DNA of 64,000 nucleotides from Cristatella mucedo (Eukaryota > Bryozoa > Phylactolaemata > Cristatellidae), in assembly GCA_009760855.2 (NCBI GenBank), contig WPIO01000012.1:8041501-8105500 (forward strand), in the 5' to 3' direction. Below are positions 11,801-27,100 of this stretch, piece after piece. Position numbers and translations under genes: made by a program. The notes below the pieces were generated by a model that saw only the letters and a program-made list of their open reading frames with translations, had not been told where the DNA came from and made no database searches. Positions within the stretch are counted from its first letter, which is position 1, and each line of letters starts with the position of its first letter.

Positions 11801-14800
11801 TACTCACCATCATTTACTTCCCCATCTTCCTGTTCGTCTGACAAAGGATGACTATGCAAGTGCAAATAGATCTGCAATATAGAAAGTACATTTGTGCATG
11901 TGCCTTACTGATTGGTGTGAATCAATCAAGCTCAGCCACTGACCACAATAAATGTACACTGTGGAAAACAGGCGTTGCAGCTACTACATTAAATGCATTC
12001 ACAGTCATTCAGGCTGCATGAAATGCAAACAATTGAACTCTGGACCATAAATTATTGCACCTAGTACGTTTGTTAAGGTGTTCACAATTGAGCAGTTTCA
12101 CTGAAAGATACCCATATTTAACAAAGAAGCACACAGAAACGGTTTCTTACCTCAATGGCTGTTTTAGCAGCCTTGAAAAAAAATCGGTGGCAGCGAAGGA
12201 CATCCTCCAATCGAAGCAGGCATACGTAGGCATTTAGTGTCATTTTCCTGAGACAATATGTATGGAAATCAAACTGGTCTTCAATAATTTCCCCAAAATG
12301 CTAAAAAAAATAGAAGTATATGAATCCTTGCATAACCATACAGCACTAGCATGTAGGTTATCGCTTACAAGAGAATGGCAGGATATGACTTTTTATATGC
12401 TAATTCTGTTAGCCAACCGTTTAGTAAACAGCCTCTACAAGCCAGGAACGGAATATAAATACATTCAATGCAAAAGCACGACCCCGCAAACTATTTGACC
12501 GAGACAGATTTCTGGCAGCGCCAATAAAAAGCCACTTATAATCTCAGATCCTCGTAGCCGGCAAAAGTGGCATTGAAAAGTATCACATCAGCTCGCCTGA
12601 GCAGGTACTTCCCTCTGTGCAGCCAAAAAAAGGTAAGACAAAATCGCTTAAAGCTTCTATAGTGTACTCACTATCTTAGCTGCTTTCGGTGTCGAAAGTC
12701 AGCAGACATCATCACAAGCATTCCAGAGAAAGTGAGCATAGCTAACAGGAAGACGATCGATGAAGTGCCATAGATGCAGCAGGGAAGATGAAAAGGACGT
12801 GAGCTCAAATTGGCAGCAGGTGGGGCACCAGCTGTTGCAACTGGTGTGGATACAGCAGCAAATAATTTACACTGCCCTCTTCTTAACTCGGGCAAGAAGG
12901 AAGCAGCAGTCAGTGTATCACAATCTGTACCAGCATATAAACACCTGCAAGGGAAGCACAGCATGGTAGCAGTAGAAGCCAGCTTCACTCACGTGGTCAA
13001 TTTCAAGGCATTTCTTCAATGCTTCACCATAAAGTGAGAGACGTTGATAAGCCTTAGCACACTCTGTTTGAAACCACATGCATTGCATTTCATTTAGGTT
13101 GTCCATGGCCGCGACACCCTCCTACAAAGACAAGCAGCTGCTATGGACAAGCCATACAGGAACAATGCATACAACTAATGTAATTAATCTCCGTCTGTAA
13201 CTCCACAAAGCCATAAAGACCGTGGGTGTTACGCAGGAGAGTTTTGTATAGCGCACTCACAGCCTAAGCGGCTTTCGGTAACTAGGTGCACACTCGATGA
13301 CTAGGCTGGATCTCACCACTCCAGCCCAACCACTTTTTTTTTATTTTTAGGAGGACACACTTGAGTTTACACTTACCCGAGTGAAATTGGAGCACATGGC
13401 CTCTGCTTCCTTGACCATGGACGCTCGAAGCATTGCCTTTGCACACTTGCAGTTGATATAGCGGTCAGCTGTATCTAATGACTGAGCTTCATCGAGCCAC
13501 CTAACTGCCTCGCGCTCGTGTCCAGCATGCTACAAAAAAAGGGCAAGGAAAAAATGGCAACCGCGCTAAAGCCCGGTGAGTACTCTTACCATTAATAATC
13601 ATAGCAAAACCTACGACGGCACATGCATGCAACCTTACGGCTAACATCAATCGTCTACCGATGTCGTGGGCTCAAGCCCTGCGGCATATGTGAAGCAATT
13701 AAATATACAGGACTTTCTGCTCCACGATGAAAAAAAGGCCAACTGCTGGTGGAAAAAAGGCCAACTGCTGTCATTATTACACTATTTTATAGACCTTAAA
13801 AAGAATTAAATATATTTACAAGACTAAATATGGATAAAATATCATTTCTACCACAATGGGCAGAATTAACCCTCCTCCAAGTTATTGGAGACAGAATAGG
13901 CAAGCCTCACTCTCAGACATGAGACCAATCAAGGCAGCTTGTCAGGCAATTCTACCTGCCCCCAAGACGATAAACTACAGGGCTGCTGGCATGCACTACA
14001 AATTGGAAGCTCCATGGTCAAAAGCCGGATCCTGCCATGTCCATTAGAACCGACTAAGAGGCTGGCAGCAACGATAGCGAGTCAAGTTGTCAAGGAAGAG
14101 AAGGTTGGAGCTGCCATTGATGTGCTCTGCAGTCCAGTGGGCAGGCGTCACGTCTAAAAGGGAAGGCTACCGCGAGCGAGATACTCGGAAAGCCACCTTT
14201 ACCTTCAGACAGGTCTGTGCAGACAGTGTCACACACAGACAACTAATACACCTCGATATCGTAAGATTTCAACGTTGAAAAAGGCCATGCAGGACAGATT
14301 CTCACCTATGATTTTAGTCAGTGAAAATATAACAATTGATAACCTAGACTGCATGTGGATGGATGTAGGGTAAGGCCACCTTACCCTGGCCAAAACCCCA
14401 GGGCTGTACATAAAAGAACCAGGTATTTTTGCGATCAAACCCTTGAAAAAATCGAATAAAATTCAAGAAAAGCAGCGACTATACAACATTTGGATTCAGG
14501 TTTATGAATAGCATTTGACAACCCTTACACCTGGTAATTAGGGTAAAAACCAACATTTACCAAGCAAAAGCACACATACCTTATAAATTTTGCCTTTTAA
14601 CAAAAATGCCTCAGGAAGTGTTGGCGTTTCTGATGCAATGAGGTCAGCATATTCTAGAGCTCTTTTGGACTGCCCAAGGTAGTCAAAATGCTGTGCTAGG
14701 AATGTACGAGTCCATAGCAGTGATGTTGGTGGCTCAGGCTCCTGACCCTGATCTACAAAGCAGCATTCACATGCAAGCAGGAGTCACACAATCTACCAAC

Positions 14801-17800
14801 AACTGTGACTCAAGCAAAAGCAAAGGAAAACACGTGTACCTTCAAGGTGAAAGCACTGCCCTGAAGACAAGTTCCCTTCATAATCAAGCAACATTTCCTC
14901 GATGACAGTAACCTGTAAATCGAAAACCAAAACCAACAGTTAAAATTCTGATGCACACTTGAAGGAACAAAACAAGAGAGCACTAACTGGAATGTTCCCT
15001 ACCTTGCACCTGTCCCGGTAGACTGACTTCAAACTGACAAACAGAGAAGGAACACCTTTCCTAAGAGAGTTCACCAGATAATCATCGGCAAGTTGTTTGA
15101 AATTGCTACCTGAGACACACAAAAGAAGATACATAAATATCAACAACTACAAGAGACCAACATGCACTAATGCCGAGAACTGTTGATGCTCAACTCAATC
15201 TCAAGTCCTGATCACAGTCAAGCTTAGTACAGTATCCTAGTGTGTACATGTAAAAATTCGTGAAAATAATTTAAAAGTCGTGACGACAGACTTGTAATTG
15301 CAGACTCACTCACAAACTCACATTCAAAATCATAATATCGGCGATTAAAAAATTAGCAATTGGTGAGAAACCGAACGCTAGAATGAAATGGTAGCTTACT
15401 TCCTCAGACTTGCATCATCGATCTCAGCATGCAAAAAGACCGGCAATTGATTCAGCTTAAACCAGCCAATCCTTCCCGGGCTCACCTAAATGGAGGGGCA
15501 CGGTCTGACTTAGAAAAATCGTGAGAAAAGCATCTAGACGAAGAAACATATAGAGAAATTCAATCCGTAAATTGAATACAGTGCATTTAAGCATATAGCT
15601 GCACAAAGGCTCAACTGCAATGACTTATTAACCAGCAGATTGTTGCTAAGACCGAGTGTCCTGGTAAGGCTCATCACTTATCTGTTCCACTAAGAGATAA
15701 TCACAGGATTTAAATAAGTAATCAAATGACGTGATGATCGAAAGCCTGCTCGTGGCTATTTTATAAATTTATGCATAATTTAATTTTCCAATTCAACTAT
15801 GAGTGTAGCTACATAGAAAATCAGTAAATTATATCCACTAATTTTTTGACATGATAATCATACTTGTACCAGCGTATAAATATTAAAAACATGACAAGGA
15901 TACAACGAAAGCATGACATCTGCAATGTGTGTTTACGAAAGGACTCACGTTTAACTATACTAACTACTATATACAATCTACTATTTACAATCACGGGCTT
16001 GCGTATTTAAGCAGGCTTAAAGTATAAAGCTGTATGTAACTCAACAGTCGTCGAGCTCACTCAATGCCCATGTTTTTCAGCAGTGTTACAAACATCCTGG
16101 TCCACAATGACAATAAAGTGGTATGGTGCTCTAATACCTGCACAGGAAAAGGAGCCCCAAACATTGCTCGTGCCACCGTCGCACTTCAGTGTTCTGTAAG
16201 CAGTTTTCTCAGCATTTATCGTGGGTAACCTCGAAAGGGTAGCCACAGAATCCCAGAGCAGGAACTAAGAGACTGCTCCAGCTCACAGGCACAGGCTTTC
16301 GTTAGTAATAGGCAAGCAGGCTGAGGAGTGCAAAATCGGAGGGGTTTTCTATAACTTCCCCTCCAGCCCTTGTGCTACGACTCATTAATGGCCTAAAGGC
16401 ACTTTAAAGCCACCTGCTGTCGTTGCAAAGTGGCTAGTTTCTACCAGACGCTTCCTAGCTAATCAACCATTTCTACAAAGCAACTAATACCAGCAAGCAA
16501 GCAGTCTTTACAAATCCAAAGGACCAGGCCACTAAACAGCAATGAACATTTACAAGGACTCAAGGGCAACCATTGTCACATAAAATGTCAACCACGGTAT
16601 TGAGCATGCACAAAAAAGACAATTAACAAGTACCTGTCGCAAAATCAAGGGGCAGCCGCTTTGGAGCTGTAGCCCTCGGATGTCGTGACAATGTGTCACG
16701 ATAAATCTGCAGCCGGTCGTCTTCAGAGGCTGTAAAAAGAATGTGTTATATAATGACTGCTGAGAAGGCTCGGCCAGACGTCAGCAAGACTGCAGTCATA
16801 CTTCACTGATTTGTTGAGCACTTGCATCAATGCTTGAGCATACCCTCTTACAGGGCTTTAAGTACAGCACACACTGTGCAGCCATCATAAAAAATGTGTC
16901 GGCTGTTGCAAGTAGCTCATTTTTCTTAAAACATCTGAGCACAGCCAGAAAAGCAGAAGTTTATTAACTATGCTAATTCATCATTACTCATAAATCCTCT
17001 CTAGCACACACACGCATGATGTGTAACACGGTAATGAAACCAGAAGCCTAGCCACGAATTCATTAAGAAAAAAAAGAACCCTTTAGGGGTTGATGTGAAC
17101 CTTTGCATGACCTAGCCAACACAACAACAGGCAGCATGCCCTTCTTTGGGAATAACACTCGGCTAAACCCGACAGCCCCATTGTTGTTATGCTCCTGGAT
17201 GGAACAGCATACACCATAAGTATAAGATTAGAGAACGTGAGCAACAGGGCACACGCCTTTGAAGCAACCCGAAGGGCGTATTGGGCTGCTTGCAACCTTC
17301 GAGACTTCCTACAATGGTGGTGCAGGTCAAGGTCTACCACTGCCTCAGTCAAGTCGGGCTCATCAGACCCTTACAGGCATGTCTTTCAGCGAATCGTTCA
17401 CCAAGTCCCCGATTGGCACAGTAATAGTTTAAACGTAGTATACAATCTTCTTTGTCACTCACAAGATAATTATTTAAATGCCTCTGGGGTTACAAGGCAT
17501 GGGCAGCAGCAGTTTTTATACCCATTAGTGAGCCGTGATGGCACACTAGGTATGGCGGTTGCTTTTCATGATCTCGGCCCCCAGGTCATGGGTTCGAATC
17601 CTGCTATGGGCAGTCCTTTATTACGGCTGCAAGCTACACCGAGCTGGTTTGGTCCAGCATTTAAGGTGCTCGCCTCGACCAAGGTCTGGCTGAGGTCGTG
17701 GGCTCGAGCCCCAAGGCATGTGTGAAGCACCTGAACAGAGATTAAGTTCTCTTGGGGTGGGGTGCTATACAAATAAATTAGATATATACACAAGAGTTGC

Positions 17801-20326
17801 TCTTGCTACACAAAAGAGGCTGTTGAATCAGCTAGTATTGTACCACTACCACCTCTGACTAAGGTTTTAGTGATACCAATTACTTAGTCAATGCTTACAC
17901 AATAATTTCAAGACATTATGTTGCAAAGCACCCGAAACTACTGAAATCACACGAACAGAAATGCAAGCCCTACACAGCAGACAGAAGAACCCATGAGCTA
18001 CTTTTGGCGCAAACAAGCATGCATAAATATTCAGTGCCTGGCAGCAGACCACCTTAAAAATTGGGACCTCACCTAACATAAAGCGCTCTTAAATATGCCA
18101 TACATATTTATGCCTCGTCGACCGGCACAGCCTTCCTAGCTGGCTTTCAGTCACTTCAACCTCTATTTAGTCCTCGGGACAGCTTCTTCCGTCAATCCAG
18201 AAGCCAGCGTTTTGACAAATGTTAATGATAATAAACTAATAAGCATTAAAGTACAATTACTTAAGCATATAAACCCATAGCTAACCGTAGGTATGTTTGA
18301 ATCACTTCCAAGTCAATACCTACACTTAAAGACTTAAATGACAAGAATAAATCAAAATACACAGAAACAATAACATAGTGCAAGATGTAAAATATCCCTT
18401 TCCTGTACGGCATGAACGTCTGCCCAAATAATGCCTATTCTACTCAAACCAAGCAATGGTAAAATTCTACTTTTTTTAATAACAGAATATCTCTGTAGAG
18501 TATACTCAGCCAGTTAACATCAAATACTTACCATATGATCGTCTAGCTACCCTCAGAAGCCTCCATGCGACTTTCGATCGGCCTCAGGGCTTGAAAGCCA
18601 CTGCCTTAATTTAAGCTATAGTATAGTAATGGATGCAAAATCATTTTTCGATGGCATAGTCGGATTAAGTCCAGAAGGGACCAAACTTTGAGTGTGCCAG
18701 CCAATCACATAAAGATAAAAGCTTAGCAAGTCAGACAACCAAGCCTTTTCGGATCGGTCCAAGCATGCTGACACTCCTTAAGAAATTCACCTACATTTAA
18801 ATGACAGCAACGTCTGCAGCCAACGACACACAGGCACAATGTCAGCTGTCGCAGAGCATGCCAGACTTGCCTCAGATGCTAGTGATTAGTAACAGCTTTC
18901 TACTTCACCGTATAAAAGACATATTTCTTCACCTGGTGCTTCATGACATGCACTAAGTGCTTTATATGGTAAGCTAATATACAGGCTCCCATGAATTCTT
19001 ATGTACAGCCATAAACCTGTTCCGCATTACCTTTCAGCAGCTGTACAGATGGTGTAAAAAACAACGAATACATGCAAAATAACATGCTATATTGAATTAA
19101 TCCATGAGTATATAGCAAGGGTCACTCATCAGGCGATTAGAGATGGTGCAAAACGCTGCAGCTACGCTTGTCTGTCATGAGCATCGCAGTTGTCACATCT
19201 CACCACTTCTCGCCGACCTGCAATGGCTACCAGTCAACTATCTACTTCAAGGTTTTGTCGCTCACTTTTAGGTCACTCCATTCTTTGGCTCCAGCCTATC
19301 TCTCAGATCTACTCACCCACCAGGCCAAGCATCGTACCACCCGCTTTTCGAAATCCGACAGTTTACCAATACCTCGTACAAACCTCAAATCCTTTGGAGA
19401 TCGTGCTTTAGTTCGTTTGCTCCCAAAGCATGGAACTCCCTCCCGACTTGCATCAGAACATACCCTGACTTGACCACATTTAAAAGAACTTAAAAACGCA
19501 CTTATTTAGGACAGCATTTAGTGGGCCCTGTTATTCGTCCTTCGTGTGCTTATGTGTGCTGACACTGTGCATGCTGCCACTAACCACACTTGCATGCTGA
19601 CCCTGTGCATGTCACCCCTAACCATGTTATTAATGTTGTTTATCAAGCATGATATTACTCACCATTCAATCGTGTTTCCCTTTGCAGCAAATGTAAAGCG
19701 CCTAGAAAGAGATTGAGTTCTCTGAGGGCACTTTATCAAGTGCATTATTATTATTATTGTTATGTGCTAGTGCCAAAGAAATTAATAGGTTGCAAATGCA
19801 GGCCGAACAGCTAGATCCAAGCAAGCTAACAACTATGAAGATAAATAGTCAGCTCCCAAACAATAAGTAACACCTACCAGGCTTTACACAATCCTCTAGT
19901 GCCTTATAATAGGACCAGTTCTCTGGATTCCTCTCCAAAAGATCATTATAGATTCCAACAGCTTTATCTGTTGCATTTGTTGCACGTAGAAGTTCACCTG
20001 TCAAATAAAAACAAAAAGTCTGGCTTAGTGCACAGCAGCGGTTAAAATAGCTACACATGCTTTACAATGTGAAAAGCAACATGGTAATCCACAGGCTACT
20101 TTCCATTTCTTCCCTTGCAGACATGATCCTCACAACAGCTGATACTCTAGACGCATTATATAAACTCAGCTGCTGGTTTGCCATAGTCACCTTTGTAAGT
20201 TAACAGGTAGACAGAGAAACTTACTTAACATCGGTTTTTAAGTGACCGTTAAGGCATGGTGTTCGTGTTCCATAGCAGATCAAATAAACTAATGACTGCT
20301 AATGAAAGGGAAGAGGGAAACCACAA

Positions 20327-20364
<38 letters not shown>

Positions 20365-21088
20365 CCGAAGCAGTTTCAGTTGTCAAAGGGAGTTGATAAG
20401 AACATTAGTGAGCCTCACGACATTCGAAAGTGCCCTGGATTCGAAATGCAGCTTTACCGCAACATTGACAGTACTACAGCAAAGCAGCCATAGTGCTGGT
20501 GGAGACTTCAAAGGAAGGCAGAAGCCGGTGGCACTTTTCTGCCACCTATGAATGAGGTTGTTGAATCGAACGATATAATCTTGAAACTATTTTTAAACTG
20601 TACTTAATAAAGCAACACAATAATATTTAAAGCACTTTTACAGCATCCCAAGAGAGCTGTATATTGTTTTAGGTACATCAATAAGCTTAAAAAGCAAAAA
20701 CCGATATAAATATTAACCTGCAACTAAAAAATAATTTGCGAATGACTGGTAACTTTATCAAAGTATCCAGATAACTTGAAAGGATTACAGGTGGAATGAC
20801 ATGTGAGATATGGGGCATCAAAGGAACACTGATGCCCAGATGCTAACTAATGGGCATGCTTCAGTAGAGACCGAAAGCTGCTATGGGCTGGCGAACCTCA
20901 CTACGACCATTTATATTGAGGGACATTTGGTTACTGTCGTATTACGAATAAGCACATGAATGATGATGGACGTGGATGGAGGACCAGGTGGGTTCTTAGT
21001 CTTGATTTAAACATACTTAACAAGGGGTTAAGAACAAACGATAAACCCCTGAAATTATGAACGGCCCGAGATTGGATGCTACCAAAAT

Positions 21089-21171
<83 letters not shown>

Positions 21172-24100
21172 AGGTGGTCTCTAACCATCAAGAAGCTCGG
21201 CAACTTTCGTTACACTAGCACTGCCAACATTCAAATGCCTTTAAGATAACCAGAGCTCTACAAGCAGCAAATAGCACCTTCTAAGCAGCAAAAAGGCTTG
21301 TCTCAACTTCTGCCCATACAGGTAAAAGGAGCAGTCCGGCTTCGTACGGTGAACAGATGGCTTTGAGGTATTTGCTGTGAGCCCAGGATGTAGCGCACAG
21401 CTTACACGGACAGTTAGCCAGTGGGCTAAATGTTCGCATCAAGAACAAATACCAGCAAGACATGCGGGTCTTGGTAAAGTTCTTTGCTTGAAAATGCTTG
21501 GACGATATCTAGATAGCCAAAACAAGTGCAAATGGGGTAAAACTCTCAGGCAAGATTCAGAAAGGGCTGATTCTTAGGTTGCTGGACCTTGGCCCAGCAG
21601 TAGGATGCTTAAACTACAGGAGACAGGTTATGGGCTCCACTCCTGCTGCAGGCAATTCTAAATTGTCAGCTGCAAGCAGGATTGAAGCATCTGGCTTGTT
21701 CTGTTGCTACAAAACAAAGACTGCTGAGTCAGTTATTCTATATTGGGACTAACACAGAAGCAACACCGCACTCATTCAACGTTCTTTCTTTCGACAATGG
21801 AAGGCTATTTTGGTGGTTGCAGGAGCAGAACCATCGGCACCTTTAACCGTTCCAATCTAATGAATAACAAGCACCGATTGCAGAAAGCTGTCTTATGTAA
21901 CGTGGAAAAAGTTCTTCAACGACTGTCATCATTAAATCTCGAGGCAGCTAGCACCAAAACGGCATGCTTTAGACAAAAACGAGAGCAGCAGGTGGTGAGA
22001 TGCTGTGTTAGGCTTAAAGAATACATCCCGATTGCAACAACGTATTGCACCTCCTGCTTCATTAAAAAGGCATCACCACACTACCACAATCGAACCAATA
22101 CTTGAGACCATGTACAGACAAACAAATACCATCGACCTGTAACAATGCTGAAATCAGACCGGCCAAAATTAAAATAAGTACCATAGGCAAGTTTCGAACT
22201 CACACGGCAACGGCAAGCGGCTTGCTGGGGAAGAAGCCATCTAGGTACAAAGCTGATTGAAGAATCGGCTTTAAGATGTGACACGCTAAGGTGCTAGTAA
22301 TACTGCTCACGGCTGTAGCACAGGCATTAGCAGAAAAAAACGGCTGCAGCATGAAGAAGTGCACTAAAAAGGGCAGTCTGGGCAGTTTACCACGCAGCTC
22401 TTCCAAGCATAGCCGGTCAACGATTTGCTTCTCATGCTTGTTCAAATGGTCCAGGGCTTCTTTAAAATTTCCAGCTTCCTTGAGTATAGTGGCTTGGTAT
22501 AGAACTAGTTCGCAGTATTCATAGTCTAGCTTGGCAACCTGCAACCCAAAAATGTGTCTTTTACAAGCTGCTGAACAGCAAGGCATCACCCGAGGGGCAA
22601 TTGAAGGTATAAGCTAAGTTATGGCACACAATATCATATGCTATTCTTTTTTCTTAAGTCTTCACACCGACCGCAGAAGTTGGACCTCAACACCATGCAG
22701 CCAGGTTCCTTAGCATGAACTGAATGTATGACCTCAGCTAGGTAGGTCTACGCTGGGGAACGTTTGGAGTCGAGACATCCGAGCTACAATAAGATTATGA
22801 CATCACTTTTGACTGGTAAGGGCTGGAGACTGGTGGCTGACGAGAGATGTATTCAGGTCTTACGTTGGCAGCTTCGAGTTAGCCGAGAGGCCTACTTCTT
22901 TGCAGTAGATCGATGATTTGAGGAGACAGCCGACCCCTCACGAACAGAGCCAAGAAGCTACACGAATATTTCCCTTCATAGACACGTTCCGTGGGAAGAC
23001 CACTACACGGGACTTAATTAGTTAAGAATACGAGAATTATTTAATGATAAATATAGCTGCCTATATATAGAAGGATGGCAGCTAAAAAAAATGAGACTGA
23101 TCTAGAAGTGCATAGACGTGGCAGAAGATACAGATCTCAAGACAGCCGATGCCCCATTTCCATCCCCCCTACTGAAACAGGAACTTTACGACCTCTACAC
23201 TTCTCTCTTGTTGCCACCAAGCTAGAGAAAATGTACCAGCCCGAGCCACACAACGAGGTTAGTCTCGACAGCCAACAGTTACACGCGTGGTTTGTTCGAC
23301 GCTAGTTTGCACTCGAGACGAGTTTACGGGTGTCTTGAACGGGTGTCTTGAACGTTAGACAGTGTAGACAAAGCATTAGTGAACAAAACGGATACTTGAG
23401 ATAGTGAGAGAAAAGTGTGAGCATGTGTATGTGTGCACGCACATACCAACACCACTTGACCAAACGAAGGAGAGATCGATAGTCACAAACCGTTTAACTA
23501 CATTGAGGTTTGACATTTGTCTGCTGCTAAGCAGCTGCTAACAAATGAACTGCATATAAGGGTGGCCGTGACAAGAAAAAATAAAGCTGTCAACATACAA
23601 CCAACACGGCCAAAAGCAGCCAGCTTGCCTCTTGGATACTCATGAGATAACCCACCTGCTGAGTTTTCCTGAATTCCTCAAGCACATCGAAAGCTAGCTG
23701 GTTTTCTTTCAGTAAGTGGAAAGCCATAGCATACCCTATCCAAGAAGCCCTTTGTCCAGGTCTTAGCTCCAATAGGCGATACCTGGTTTCCTGCATAGAG
23801 AAGATAGCTATCGAGGATGACAACTATGCAACTACTGAAGTTAACAATTCATTAAAATCACACAGCACCATTGACTGATGTAATTAGTCACGGCAACAGC
23901 TTGCGAAAGTTTGCTTGTACAAGTGTGTCTACGTCAGTTCAAAAGCATTTTCGAGCTCGGAGCAACATGTAAAAAATGGAGCGAGGTCGAGTTTGAAATC
24001 GTATTTTTTCTAACAGCGGGCAGCCACACCCAACGCCGGCCAGCCACACCGTCGAAAGGTAGCTGTAGCAAAACTCGGCATTTAGGCTTGCCTGTAAAGA

Positions 24101-27100
24101 ACGTTGCAATTACCACATTGCACTATTTCTCACCGGCCAAAGTGGCTCCCCATCATGCAGCATATCAATTTTGTATCAGGCTTTTGTTACACACTTACAG
24201 GGTCCTTCTTTTTCTCCAGCCTACCTATCAGAACTACCCCCAAATCAGGCCAGGCATCGTACCACCTGCTCTTTTGTCTCAAATCGGTTAGCTACGAATT
24301 GAACCAACCTCAAATTTTCTGGAATCGGTGCCATCAGTTTACATCCTCCCAAAGCTTGGAACTCACTCCAGTCTGACGCCAGAATATTCCCGGTCATGAT
24401 GATATTGAAAATAATTCATGTTTCCGACAGCATTTCTTTTGTAAGCACGAATTGTCATTTGTGTACTTATGTATGCTGACATTATTATCACTAAATGTTA
24501 TAACTTATCTATTGACATGCTTTCTTTGCAGCATATGCAAAGTGCTAAGAAACAGATTGCGCTCTCTTATATCGTATTATTTTAATAATTATGCAGATTT
24601 TGAACAGGGGTTACCACACAACTGAAGAGTCATTGATGGCAGCACGTTTTAGACCACATTATTATATTGCACTAGTATTACTAATATTATTACTATTGCT
24701 ACTAGCACTCACTATTATTACTCTGCACTATTGCAATGACCCATCAAACCATTAAACAAAATATGTGCTTGACACACAGTGGTCATTTAGTGATAAAACC
24801 CGAACCTGCAGTTCTTGGTGTAAAGCTCAGAAAAGACCAGACTCAGAAAAGCTCACCCAGGTCTATGCTGCATTACTTAGAGCACTGAAGTAGGGATTAC
24901 GCCAAGCTGGTTTGGTCCAGCAGTTGAGGTGCTTACCCCGACCAAGGTCTTGCTGAGGTTGAATCCCCCTGGCATATGTGAATGAAGTGCCTGAATAAAG
25001 ATTAAGTTATCTTGGGGAGCTACACAAATGAATTTTAAATACATTACTTTAAGGTTGGCTAAGAGTCTTACAAAACGCATGACTGAAGTGCAACACGAGT
25101 TATTGCTGCTTCTCATAGCTTGCACACAAGATATCAAACGGGCTTTGTGAAGGCACTGTGAAACGTACCTTTCGGCTACCTTTTCCTACCTAGCATTCTA
25201 AATGCACACTAGAGAAACAGTTATCGTAGATTGCCAGATGACGGCAAACGTATTGCTACCATCAAATTCGAATAAAAAACAATAGAAGACCCAAGACGTT
25301 AACAACTTGGTCAACAGTGGCTGGCAAGAAAGGCCAGACCATAACATTTACATACAAGTAAAGGTTATGGGTCTAAGGCAAATGCTTGATCTTGAAGTGA
25401 TATATTGCAGTAGAATCGATTCTGCTAAACCAAAAGACGAAACTACAAGACGCTTGATCACCACTTTGAACCCTACAGCCTGAGCCTTATGCTCAAGCCA
25501 AGCATGACCGTAACATGGTCTGCTTAGTAAGAGCTTTCTACACAATAGAACAGAATTAGAGATCAAACGAAAGCCTAAATTTAATATCTTTTAAGTTTGC
25601 CTATGACGGTAACACATCTCTTGCAGTTATTTGTAGGCTGCATGGTAGGCGAAACCAAGTCATACATCCAAGTACTTATTCTAGCTGCAAATGTGCCACA
25701 GCCGTATAGTGTGCTCTAATCATGCTGAGCCTACAAAAAATTCCCGACAGCTGTACGTCTGTAACACAAGGGTAGCAATACGTGTCTGTGACCTTAAGCA
25801 AAGAATTTGCCAAATGGTGTCGGCACAACCCTGTCGGCTACATTTCGTGCTTGAAGGCATAGCTCTAAGGCAAAACTTGTCATTACAAGGTACATCTTAG
25901 AAACTTATTAAGCACATTAAGTGATGTGCCCTGATGGGCTAAGAAAATAATCTACAGAAACGTTGTCAGCTTTCAGTGAGTGCTGAGCAACCATGTCATG
26001 CAGCAACATTACGGCTTACCTTATACCCGTCATAGTCCCTCATCTGTATTTGCAGAAGAGACAGGTCACGCAAAATCTGTAGATTATCCTAGGTACAAAA
26101 TCAGGAACATGGTTAGCACTCTAGCCACAATTAAAACTAAGGAAGTCTACAGGAACATGCCCTGGTGCACAACTCAAACCTAACACATTGCGAGATAACA
26201 CTGTAAGCATGCCGAGATTGGTCAATGGACGAAAAGCACATTGACTCGGTTGCAACATCTTTAGTGTATTTGATACAGCTGGTGCAAAACTCTGCAGCTA
26301 CGCTTGTCTGTCGTGAGCATTGCAGCTGCCAAATCATACCACTTCTCGCCGATCAGCACTGGCTCCCAGTCAAGCAACACATCAACTTCCAGGTTTTGTC
26401 TCTCACTTTAGGTCGTTTCATTCTTTGGCTCCAGCCTACCAATCAGTTTTACTCCCACACCAGGCTAAGCATTGTAGCACATGCTTTTCGGAATAAAATT
26501 GTTTACCTATACCTCATACAACCTCAAATCCTTTGAAGACCATGCCTGAGTTCGTATGCTCCAGAAGAATGGAACTCACTCCCGACTTGAGTCACGGCAT
26601 CTCCTGACATGACCACTTTAAAAAAGAAACTAAAAACGCACCTATTTATCGCAGCATTTAGTGACTCCCCGTGATCCTTCCTTTACATGCTTATGCGTGC
26701 TGATGCTGTGTATGCTGCCACTAACCATACTTGCATGCGGACCCTGCGAACTGCATCTCTAACCATGTTATTCTTGTTGTTTATTGAGCATGCTAGCCCT
26801 AACCATTCGATCATGCTTCCTTTGCAGCAAATGTAAAATGCCTACAAAGAGATTTGAGTTCTCTGAGGGCACTATATCAAATGCATGATTATTATCGTTA
26901 TTATTATTACAGCATCAAGACAGAAACCAGGTGAAGTAAAGTGACTAGCCAGAAAACATGAAGAAAAAAGACCATATAAAAACACCAAACCTGCAAATAA
27001 TCTTGATAATCAATCAAGCTCATACCCATATACTCCAATGCATATGAGCATCACTGAGCACCGGTGAGCATCACTGAGCACGGATAAGCACCACTACAAC

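Noticed and set aside
17528-17625. tRNA gene, because of A and B boxes
   Set aside because: Several near-copies share the same long non-tRNA body and A/T-rich tail, and no acceptor stem pairs; it is a SINE head.
17189-17725. 178-codon plus-strand open frame
   Set aside because: It runs through intronic DNA into two SINEs, and its C-terminal half is SINE translation; no domain recognised.
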